From the NCBI GenBank assembly GCA_001430745.1, contig KQ482038.1, positions 211,901 to 231,135 of the forward strand: DNA of 19,235 nt, read 5' to 3'. A program made the position numbers and the translations under genes. The DNA is from Auxenochlorella pyrenoidosa (taxonomy: Eukaryota > Chlorophyta > Trebouxiophyceae > Chlorellales > Chlorellaceae). A model generated the notes under the pieces. It saw only the letters and a program-made list of their open reading frames with translations, made no database searches and was not told the DNA's origin. The number at the start of each line of letters is the position of its first letter. The stretch's first letter is position 1. Shown here in pieces: positions 1 to 8,350 of the stretch.

Positions 1-179
1 CGAGCCGGGGAAAAATGCACAAAGACGCAGTGCGTGGCGGAGCCTGCTGTGCTGGGCGGGTGCATCAGGGCCAGGCTCCGGCAGGGCGCACGGCCGCCAC
101 CAGGAACCAGCAAAGCAACGGCTGGAAGGAGTTGCCAAGCCAAGCCACACTTCCAAGGAGGGATGCAGGCGGGCCTTGC

Positions 180-699
180 CTCGTAGTTGATGTCCAGGCC
201 CACAAGCCTGTACCTTTCCAGCAGCGCGTGCAGGCTGTCAACGGCAGCAGCCACCCAAGCATCCAGGCTGACCCCGGGGGCGGGGCCCCAGGCAAAGCCA
301 GCACCCGCCAGCGACAGCATGCCGCGCTGCAGGCCATGCAGCTGCCGCGCCGCGCTCTCCAGCTGCCAGGGGTCTGCAAGCCGGCAGGGCGGCAGGTTTC
401 ACGATGCTGGGCACGCATTTGGGGTGGCCAGCACTAAACCCGCCAAGCACGCGCATGCCGAAGGGCAGCCAGGCAGGGGCAGCTTTGAAGGGCTGGTCAG
501 AGACACAGCAGCATGCAGCAGTGGCACCGCAACGAATCTAACCGTAGAACTCAAAGCGTCCATCATGGGCAGGGTCTCGAGCAAATGCAAAGATGAGGTG
601 GAGCGGCACGGTGCCGCAGGCGCTGGCCTGCGGTGCCTCTGCCAGCGGCGGCAGGGGGCGGCCAAGCGGGCGAGCGCCGGCATAGGCGGCGATGAACAT
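180..699 (-). CDS. GH18 chitinase-like protein, 5' part (runs off left edge)
   Basis: Two exons are visible: 699-543 and 373-180, joined by a GT-AG intron (542-374) in phase 1, giving 117 residues. The protein starts MFIAAYAGARPLG, continues with a beta-strand-like VPLHLIFAFARD, then FEFYDPWQLES across the splice, and ends in RYRLVGLDINYE. This order matches plant-type family 18 glycosyl hydrolases, where the last block is the catalytic strand (usual form DGxDxDxE). Here the first Asp is Val and the third is Asn, while the middle Asp and the catalytic Glu remain. The next donor is GC (GCAAGG from 179), and the following exon lies outside the window. ATG 699 is the only ATG in this frame; the frame stays open upstream to about 870, so an upstream exon is not excluded. 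No signal peptide is seen from this start. Family call fairly sure; substrate and activity unknown. Confidence 0.75.
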
Positions 700-1066
700 A
701 CCGGGCCCTTGGATCACTACCAGCGGCCCAAAGGCCTTGGTGAAGATGCACACAAGGACGTGTACCGGCTCAGCTGAGCTCAGCAAAGTCTGTTTGGACG
801 GCACCGCTGGGAATGCCAGTCGAAATGGCAGTGGAGGGGGCAGATCATGCAGAGAAGGAAGAGAAACCAAGTAAACGCAACGGGAGGCTTACAGCCACTT
901 TGGCCTCATGCGCAGGCGATGCAACAGTGCGCCATTTGCCATCATCGAGCTTGTGCAACGTACCGATCGCCGATTTTCAAAGCCCAAACATTGCCAGAAA
1001 CCCTTTGCGGCCCTCAGCTGACACCCGCTCTGCCTCTGGAGGCTCAGCGCTAGCTGCACTGCAGTC
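700..1066. promoter_or_regulatory. Divergent intergenic region between the GH18 gene and VTE4
   Basis: This 367-bp stretch separates two start codons that point away from each other, so it must contain both 5' UTRs and promoters, or a shared bidirectional promoter. No clear TATA element or strong repeat is visible. Any extra 5' exon of the GH18 gene would lie here. Confidence 0.5.
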
Positions 1067-4000
1067 ATGGCGTGCTCGTGCAGCAGCACATGCGCGATCG
1101 CAGATCGCCGGCCGCTGTCGTCGCGGCCCGCCGGCAGCAGCGCTCGGCAACAGCGGCGAGTTGCTGTGCGTGCCGGCCTTGTGGAGACGCTGATCAAACC
1201 AGTGCTGCAAATCGGCGAGGTGCGGGGCCGTGGGTCAGGCGGTGCTGTGCACCCACCTGCCGCCGCCACTGCTGCCGCAACGTCCTCGTGTCGCCGCCTA
1301 GCCATGATCTGCCCTGACTCCCGCGCCTCGTACCATCCGCAGCGCTTGCCGCTCAAGGAGGGCATCGCCAGTTTCTACGACGAGTCGTCGCAGCTGTGGG
1401 AGTCTATGTGGGTGAGTTGATCCCAGGCAGGTTGCCGACCCAGCCGTCCCAATCTTTCGATCGCCCCGACGCGCGGTCCGACAGTAAACCGGTCGTTCCT
1501 GCACACACGTAGCACCTGTTGAATGTCAGGCAGTCCTGTACGGCGGGCCTCCCAGGGCTGCGCAGCGACTGTGTGGTGTACTCCTCCCACGAGCACCCGC
1601 CGCCGTGAGACCGGTCAACCGACCTGGTCAACCACCACCGCAGGGCGACCACATGCACCACGGCTACTACCCCAAGGGCGGCGCCCCCAAGAGCAACCAG
1701 CAGGCGCAGATAGACATGATTGAGGAGACGCTGAAGTGGGCGGGGGTGACGGGCGCCAAGAAGGTGGGGGGATGCCCCGGGCCGCCCGCTGCGCTGCTCC
1801 CCTGTGCTGCACGTGTGGGGTGTGAGCAGGGCCGCGCTGGAGGGAGCATATCAGCGCCACATAGAGCTGAGTGCGCCCAGCCACGGTGCCGCACACGCCC
1901 AGGCGGTGGCCCCGCCCTCCCTATGCTCCCCTCCCCCTGCCAGATGGTCGACGTGGGCTGCGGCATCGGCGGCAGCAGCCGGCACATCTCCCGCAAGTTT
2001 GGCTGCGAGGCGCGCGGCATCACGCTGAGCCCCTTCCAGGCAGGTCCCCGCCCGCACAGGCCCTCCATTCCTGCGGGAGAGCCACACTCACTTGCTGTCC
2101 CCATCCCCGCCACGCGACACAGCGCTGCATGGTCACGTTCAACCCTTGCCAATCCCAGGAAGCAACCTGACAGTGCCGGGGTGTGCGTGGTGTCGGGTGG
2201 GAGGCGGGGGCCACTGCTTGATGCTGTAGCCAGCCGCGCCAGCACCCACACCGAGCTAGCACGCCACCGCCTTGTCGTGCTTCCCTGCAGGCAGCGCGTG
2301 CCAACGAGCTGGCAGCGGCGCAGGGGCTGGGAGACAAGCTGCAATTCCAGGTGGCAGGTGCGCCCTCAGCTGCCGTTGATCAACCGGCAGCCGCAGCTTG
2401 CCACTTCAGCGTGCCCCCTCTGGCTGCCGCGCTGCCGAGCTTGCCGCGGCGCGCGAGGCTGCACGCCCGCAACTGTGCAGGGGCGCAGGCGCCAGCAAGT
2501 GCAGCGTGCCCAGGTGCCCTCACTCGCCCTGCCCTGGTGGCAAAACGTCAAGAGGTGTCAATCTCAACGTCTGGCTCCCTCCCGCCCCTGCTCTGCAGAC
2601 GCGCTGCAGCAGCCCTTTGCCGATGGCGAGTTCGACCTCGTTTGGAGCATGGAGAGTGGGGAGCACATGCCAGGTAGGCGTCGGGCGTGCCTGCGCATGC
2701 ACCGCACCGCCGCATGGACTCCCGGTGGCCGCCGGGCCCGCTGTCCATTCCACGATGCTGGAGGCGTGGGCCAGCCGCCCTTCATGCATGGGCGCCCGTC
2801 CTCCTGAGCTCTGCCCCAGCTTCCAAAGCTCATCCACTATGCCCCCGCCTGCCTTTGCCCCACCCCGCTCCCGTCGCTCTTGCTAGTTTCCATCTCTGCT
2901 GCCCGTCCACTGGCCCCAGCCCCCACCACTCCCCCCTTACCCCACCCCAATCAACACCACCCACCCACCCACCCACCCACCATGCATGCAGACAAGCAGC
3001 AGTTTGTGCGTGAGCTGGCGCGGGTGTGCGCCCCCGGCGGCCGCATCATCATCGTGACGTGGTGCCACCGGTGAGGCCGGGCCGCTGCCCTCCTCCTTCC
3101 CCCTGCTCGGTGCTGGTTCCCTTCTTCCCTGCGTGCATGCTGCTGCGCCCATGGCAAGCGTGACGACTCACTCACCCACAATCACACGCCCCACCCACAT
3201 ACGCACATACACACATCCCCCCCCCACCCCCTCCCACCCCCCCACCCCTCCGCGGGGACACACACACGCACACCCCACCGCCACCCCCCACCCCCATCCT
3301 ACCCCCGGTTCCGGTTCCCACCCCCGGCGCAGCGTGCTTGCGCCCGGGGAGGCGGCGCTGGCCCCCGAGGAGCAGTCGCTGCTGGACCGCATCTGCGAGG
3401 CCTACTACCTCCCCGCCTGGTGCTCCATAGCCGACTACGAGCGGCTGGCCAGGGAGCAGGGCCTGACGGGTGAGGGGCCGCATTGCTGGGGGGCAGTGCG
3501 CCTGGTGGATGGAGGGCAGGGCCCGTCTGCCGCCCGCCCGCCGCCTCCACACCCCATCCCCTCACGCCCACCCCCCCCGCTTATCCCCACCCACCCCACC
3601 CCCACCTCTGCACACACCCCTGCGCAGACATCAAGACAGCCGACTGGTCGGAGGAGGTGGCCCCCTTCTGGGGGGAGGTGATCAAGAGCGCCTTCACTGC
3701 AGAGGGCATCAGCGGGCTGCTCAAGGCGGGGTGGACCACCATCAAGGGAGCGCTGGTGAGAATCCCTGCTGGCCGGCTGCTGTCATTCTGTTTTCTTTGT
3801 TGTAAATTTTTGATGTTACCAGCTGCTGTTTTTGTACACGCGACTGAGGCCCTGCTGGCCAGCTGCTGCTGCTGGCTGCTGGAGGTGTGCTGCTGCTGCT
3901 GCTGCTGCTGAACAGACCCTGGGGGTTGCTGCGGGGTGGACCACCATCAACGGGGCGCTGGTGAGGCCGGGCAGCTGCCGGGCAGCTGCTGCCAAGGCCG

Positions 4001-4236
4001 GCCGCCGCTGGGAGCTGCCGCGCGGTACTCGCTCCGCTCCCCGCCTGCCCTGCGCCTGCCCGCTCCGCCCCGACAAACTTACTCGGTTTCCCCCCTGCCC
4101 TGCCCTGCTCTGGCCTGCTCCACCGAACGATCCCTTCCGCCCTGCCCTGTGCCCGCAGGTGATGCCTCTGATGGCGGAGGGCTTCCGCATGGGGCTGGTC
4201 AAGTTTGTGCTCCTCACCGCCCGCAAGCCTGAGTGA
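1067..4236 (+). CDS. VTE4: Gamma-tocopherol O-methyltransferase, plastid precursor
   Basis: This SAM-dependent enzyme methylates gamma- (and delta-) tocopherol to alpha- (and beta-) tocopherol, the last step of plastid vitamin E synthesis. Ten exons: 1067-1219, 1343-1411, 1644-1763, 1944-2043, 2295-2357, 2599-2673, 2992-3070, 3333-3469, 3628-3755 and 4159-4236. All have GT-AG borders and matching phases, giving 333 residues (Arabidopsis VTE4 is 348). The start is ATG 1067 with G at -3 and +4. The first 50 residues are rich in Ser, Arg and Ala, like a transit peptide. Diagnostic blocks are GIASFYDESSQLWESMW, GDHMHHGYYPKG, the SAM-binding VDVGCGIGGSSRH, FDLVWSMESGEHMP, FVRELARVCAPGGRIII, and the C-terminal LVKFVLLTARKPE. 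Intron 1 is 123 nt and in frame, so its removal is inferred. The short exons rest on family conservation. The gene converges on copy A. Confidence 0.93.
2957..2980. repeat. (CCAC)6 microsatellite in VTE4 intron 6
   Basis: Six perfect CCAC units lie just upstream of the acceptor at 2990-2991. They form part of the C-rich pyrimidine tract of this intron. Confidence 0.9.
3166..3330. repeat. C/CA-rich low-complexity tract in VTE4 intron 7
   Basis: The stretch is almost free of G on the plus strand and consists of CCCA, CACA and CCCC runs before the acceptor at 3331-3332. The same composition recurs before the next acceptor (3540-3620), so it behaves as an extended C-rich acceptor tract. Confidence 0.8.
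3726..3965 (+). repeat. Duplicated exon-end/splice-donor segment in VTE4
   Basis: The last 30 bases of exon 9 plus its donor (3726-3760) recur at 3931-3965 inside the following intron, with 33 of 35 bases identical. The intronic copy still encodes GWTTINGAL (exon: GWTTIKGAL) followed by the same GTGAG donor. No acceptor in the right phase is evident in front of it, so it looks like a relict partial exon duplication. Confidence 0.9.
3889..3910. repeat. (GCT)n trinucleotide run in VTE4 intron 9
   Basis: Twenty-two bases of GCT repeat lie between the two copies of the duplicated exon end. Replication slippage around this run could relate to the duplication. Confidence 0.85.
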
Positions 4237-4276
4237 GGGGGCGCTCCTCACCGCCCGCAAGTTCGAGCGAGGGGGC
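4209..4276 (+). repeat. 34-bp tandem duplication spanning the VTE4 stop codon
   Basis: Unit 1 (4209-4242) codes for the last residues and the TGA stop. Unit 2 (4243-4276) follows directly and matches it at 30 of 34 bases. In unit 2 the base triplet equivalent to the stop reads CGA. The duplication shifts frame (34 is not a multiple of 3) and now forms the start of the 3' UTR. Confidence 0.9.
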
Positions 4277-4975
4277 GCCAGTAGCGGACGACAGGCAGCG
4301 GGCCGGCGGAGCAGGAGCCAGCTCATGCGTGCCGGCAGGGAGAGTTGTGAGCCGCGCTGGGACCGGCGCAGGCGCGGCAAGTCGGGCGTCGGCTGTTTCC
4401 CCTGCCGGCCGCAGCTGGGCAGCCCATGCAGCATCGCCCATCCTTGCCAGCCTCTGTGGCGTGTGTCTCGACCGCTGCCGCTGCTGCCGCGGCGGCTTCT
4501 CTTTTGCTGAGCCCACTGTGCTGCTGCACCTGTCCACGCTCTTCACCCTGCCAACACCATCGATTGATTCACTCACATGCGGCACTTCCTTCGCGGTCAG
4601 CCCCAGCATTTCATCCCACTCCTCTCTGGTTCCTTCACGAGGGCCATCCCTGTAATGGCGGCCTGTTCTGAACCAGCAGCAGACAGGGTCACGCGGGATC
4701 ATAATCCCACACCTGTTCATGCCAGCGTTGTGGCCTCCTGTGCACCTGTTCAGTCCTCCCGCCTTCCAGGTCAGACGTTGCAACAACAAGCTTGCAGCAT
4801 GTGTGACTCAGGGGAGCATGGGCGCACGGGAGGAATGCAACGTGGTGGATCAAATGGCTGCCGCCAAGGCAAGTGCTGCGCTGTCCCCAGACATTTCAGG
4901 CAAGCAGGCAAGCGCTGCATGGCACAACTGTGGTTCACGAAGTGCCCAATGGGCACGTTAGCGTTGGCAGCCGGC
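4237..4975. other. Intergenic region between convergent VTE4 and copy A
   Basis: Both flanking genes end toward this 739-bp stretch, so it holds two 3' UTRs. Apart from the second tandem unit and a TGTAA poly(A) candidate I see no gene here. The overlapping open frames have no recognisable content. Confidence 0.6.
4651..4655 (+). terminator. Candidate TGTAA polyadenylation signal for VTE4
   Basis: TGTAA is the usual polyadenylation signal of green-algal nuclear genes. This one is 415 nt after the VTE4 stop. Another TGTAA sits inside intron 9 at 3801-3805. Short motif, so modest confidence. Confidence 0.45.
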
Positions 4976-6305
4976 TCAGGAGCTGGCCAGCGCCACCACC
5001 GTGGCCGCCAGCCAGCACAGCGCTGTCAGCACGAACCAGGCCAGGCCCTGCTGGCATGCCAGGTCGCCGCGCAGGAAGACATTCTTGAGCAGGCTGCCCG
5101 CCAGCCTGTCACTCCAGCTGGCGGGGGCGCCCACGTGCTGCTGCTGGCGGCACGCAATGGCGTATGTGGGCAGCAGCCAGCCCAGCCAGAGGAGCAGGAA
5201 GTTGAGGGCTGCGGCGCAGCGGCAGGCCCGGCTGCAGGCCGGGTGGCCGGGCGGCAGCATTCCCACAGAGCTCGCCTCCAGAATGGTGTGGAACGCATCG
5301 ATCCGCCCCTCCATGCAGCTGCTGCTGAGCAGCTGCACCAGCGGCAGTAGGGGGTGAGGGTGGGTGGTTTGGGGAGGAGCGGAGGGCGGGCAAGGCAGAG
5401 CGCACGATATGCGCCATGTCACGCTATGTGCCACCTAGCAGGAGAGAAGGTCGGGAGGCACTTGCAGTCGATTGATCACGCTGCCGCCTGGCTGCCGCCC
5501 ATGCAACCATGAGAGCAGGCGTGAGATCCCACATCAGAGCGACATGGCAGTGTTCGGTCTGTGTCGCAAGGTCCGTTGCCGTTCGACACACATTTAGCCC
5601 AAACAAGCAAGTCTCCGCCCTCCCCTTGCCTGCAAGCAGCAGGCAAACTCTGCGAATCCCATGCTCAGGCCGGTGGCAACGCTGGCTGTCTGCACCAGCA
5701 GGTGGGGCAGGAGCTCCAGGGGCAGTGCAACGCCCAGGAAGAGCAGTCCAAACGATCCAGCGCCTTCAAGAGGGGGGACCGCAGCATGGCCAGCGGTGAG
5801 GTCAGCTGCCAGCTGAGCGTGCGAAGCGCTCTCTCCGGCTCGCAAGCGTCTGCGACTGATGTGCCGCAGCATGCGCGCCGGCAGCGCGAGCTACCCTTGA
5901 CGCTGGCGCTGCTGGTTTGGTTGCAAAAATGCATCGCTCACCCATCAACACGTGGACGGCATCCCTGGCAAACGGGGCGGGCGCAGCAGAGAAGAAGTGG
6001 CATGCGCTGTGCTTGCCAAACAGCGGAAAGGCCAGCAGCCGCAGCGCCACCACTGCGGCTGTGCGCCAGCGCCGCCAAAGCGCTTCGTGGCAGGTAAGCA
6101 GCAGCCCTGCCGCCAGGCAGGCTGCAAAGAGCTCCAGTGTGCCCTGGCTGCCTGCGGTCGAGGCTGCGCCGCCGCCAAGCCCGCCCAGCACGCTGCTGCC
6201 TTCTGTGCCACTCTCGGTCTGCCCTGCCACGCCCATTCTCCTCCACCAAGTCGACAGAACGGCTACGAGCGTCCAAGCGAGAGCCACTCGGTCCCAGGTT
6301 GTCAT
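4976..6305 (-). CDS. Unrecognised multi-pass membrane protein, family copy A
   Basis: Three exons: 6305-5942, 5763-5630 and 5332-4976, giving 284 residues. Intron 1 is GT-AG in phase 1. Intron 2 is GC-AG (donor GCAAGG) in phase 0. ATG 6305 aligns with the starts of copies B and C. Hydrophobic segments are VALAWTLVAVLSTW near the N-terminus, LELFAACLAAGLLLTC, AAVVALRLLAFPLF, a long one around [14 protein letters not shown] (exon 2), [14 protein letters not shown], and a C-terminal AWFVLTALCWLAATVVAL. A Cys-rich block PACSRACRC precedes the fifth segment. No enzyme or transporter motif is visible, and I do not recognise the family. The paralogous structure in copies B and C is the main evidence that it is a real gene. 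It is first in a minus-strand run A, B, D and ends toward VTE4. Confidence 0.8.
5557..5611 (+). repeat. 55-bp dispersed repeat, copy 1 (intron 2 of copy A)
   Basis: This segment matches the minus strand of 13203-13257 at 45 of 55 bases with no gap. The last 15 bases (GCCCAAACAAGCAAG) are identical. It lies antisense to the host gene within its second intron. The origin is unknown; it could be a fragment of a mobile element. Confidence 0.8.
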
Positions 6306-6788
6306 TGGGGCGGGTGCAGTAACCAAGGCAACGTGTAATGGAGCTGCAGTGGGCAGCAGCTCCTGACCGTCAAGGGCATCCTATGTGGCACCCGCACTTG
6401 CCCGGCAGCTTCAGCCTCAGGGCATTGCTCCAAGTACAGTTGGTCTCCTCTGTGCTTACCCCGGCTACGCATGCTGCCCTTCTGGATGCTAGAGCTGAGC
6501 TGTCAAGTGGCCTGAAAGTGCAAACTGTAGAATTTGACATCAGCAGCATGAGCAACTGGGGACGAGAGAGCAGCGCGCGCGCTCGGGCGCTAATCACCAA
6601 AGCTTCCAGGGGCATCTGTCAAGTCAACACAGTAGCGGCATCCTGATGGGGCGCTGCCTGACAGCCGATAGGCATTTTGGCGCAACACACACCAGCCCGG
6701 CACGTCAGAGCCTACCTGCAATCCCCTGCTGTTAAGGAGGCGAGGGTGCTCGCCTAGGCTGCGCACCGTCCTTGCTGCGCGGCCCACC
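6306..6788. other. Intergenic region between copies A and B
   Basis: These 483 bp hold the 3' UTR of copy B and the promoter and 5' UTR of copy A. A 102-codon plus-strand open frame (6338-6646) shows no recognisable domain. I see no other feature. Confidence 0.5.
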
Positions 6789-7983
6789 TCATGCCCTGGC
6801 CGTAGCTGCGGCTGTGGGCGCCAGCCAGCAGAGCAGAGTCAGCGCGCACCACGCTGCGGCCTCCAGGCCTGCGGGGCCGCCCCTCAGAAACAGGGTGCTC
6901 AGCACCCAGCTGGCCAGCAGGTCACTGAGGGAGGCCTGCCCCAGCGGCAGCTCAAGCTCGGCTTCAGAGGCAGGCTGTTGGCCAAGCGCGGGCTGCCAGG
7001 CGCCCGCCCCGCCCGCTGTGCATGGCCTGCGTGCTGCGCCGCTGCTCGCCGCTGCTGGCCACGGGCTGCCAGGTAGACGGGGAGCAGCCAGCCCAGCGAC
7101 AGGCGCAGGAAGTGGAGGGCAGCGGAGCAGCGACACTCCCGGCTGCAGGCCGGGTGGCCGGGCGGCAACATTCCCAGGGAGGCAGACTCAAAGAGCCGGT
7201 GAAAAGAGCTTATCCGGAGCTGCATGACGGCGCTGCTGAGCAGCTGCGGGGTGGCAAGGGAGGGCATATCTGTCCCAGCTCAAGAGGGAGGGGCTGCCTC
7301 AAGGCTCGCGGTGGCGCAAGGAGATGAGCAGGCACCCGCAGCACGGGCCACATCTTGACCCGAACTCACCAGCAGGGAGCAGGCCTGCCTGCTGAGGGCG
7401 GGCGCCATTGCAAAGGCAAGGCAGGCCGTCTGCACCAGCAGGTGTGGCAGGAAGTCAAGCGGCAGTCCGATGCTGATGACGAACAGGCGGAAGGCTGCGC
7501 TGCCTGCAGGTACACAGCAGGCAGAGAGGCAGCGGGGGCAGGTGACCTAGCGGTTACGAGTAGGTGCAGCCGCCTGCTGGCACAGCACCCACAACCAGAG
7601 CATGTCGTGCAGTTCACAGGGAAAGGCTCCCCTCCGACCCACTCACCCAGCAGCACGCGGAGTGCATCGGGCAGCGGGGCAGCAGGCGGCGGCAGGAAGA
7701 GCCGGTGCGCAGCCGGCCTGTCGACCGGCGCAAACAGCATCAGGCGCAGCGCGACCACTGCCGGCATGCGGCAGCGCTGCCACAGGCGCTCAAAGCAGGA
7801 GAGCACCAGGGCAACCGCCACCAGAGGGACAAAGAGGTCGAGGGATATGTCCAGAGTGCCTGACACGGCGCTGCCGCCGGCGTGCTGCGGCGGCACCTCT
7901 ACCGCAAGCTGCACCCACTTCCAGCGGGTCACTGCTATGGCAGCGAGCAGCGTTGCCAGCATGGTGCGGTCGTGCAAAGGCAT
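6789..7983 (-). CDS. Unrecognised multi-pass membrane protein, family copy B (frameshifted)
   Basis: Three exons match copies A and C: 7983-7647, 7503-7370 and 7243-6789. Both introns are GT-AG, in phases 1 and 0. ATG 7983 gives MPLHDRTMLATLL, aligned with the other copies; the frame is open up to another ATG at 8229, but that extension is not shared. Conserved parts are [50 protein letters not shown] and the C-terminal WCALTLLCWLAPTAAA. In exon 3 the frame that encodes LGWLLPVYLAAR continues to QHAGHA and then stops at 6899. The conserved C-terminus (SDLLASWVLSTLFL onward) is in another frame. The change falls near 6960-7020, in a loop with a G/C run, and fits one missing base or two extra. 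Either a sequence error or a recent pseudogene. A 47-nt GT-AG intron would also reconcile the frames but would remove a conserved stretch. Confidence 0.65.
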
Positions 7984-8350
7984 GGGAAGGGCAGCGCCGC
8001 TGGGTGGCACTTGAGGGCAGGAGTAGGCCTGCAGGGGCCGCAGGCCTGCAAGCTTAAGCAGGCCAGACTGACGCCTGCCGCTGCGTTCACCCTCCCCCTT
8101 GTGTGGGCCACCCAGCAGTAAACAAGAGGGCCCAATGTTCAGGAGGCATTGGGGCTGCCTTCCTGCTAGGTTCCCAGCTGGCTTTGGCCTGGCTTTGCCT
8201 GTTTCTTCTGTATTGATATCAACACACATGTGGGCCCCCCCGGGGGCAGCTCATCACCTGACAAACAAGGCAGGAAGCTCACGCAAAGACATGCAAGCAA
8301 GCACCAACGAGCATCCTGTGCCGTCGAGCTGCCTGCGGGCATGCACGCCG
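7984..8350. other. Intergenic region between copy B and gene D
   Basis: These 367 bp hold the 3' end of gene D and the upstream region of copy B. The frame of copy B stays open through most of it, without conserved sequence. No clear promoter or poly(A) motif is seen. Confidence 0.4.

Noticed and set aside
1605..2807. Long plus-strand open frame of 400 codons
   Set aside because: It reads through several VTE4 introns; only parts of it coincide with exons, and conserved blocks leave the frame at clear GT-AG borders.
4577..5350. Plus-strand open frame of 257 codons
   Set aside because: It is mostly antisense to exon 3 of copy A and has no recognisable domain.
6338..6646. Plus-strand open frame of 102 codons between copies A and B
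   Set aside because: It lies in intergenic sequence with no homology signal, no paralog near the other copies, and a length common by chance in this GC content.
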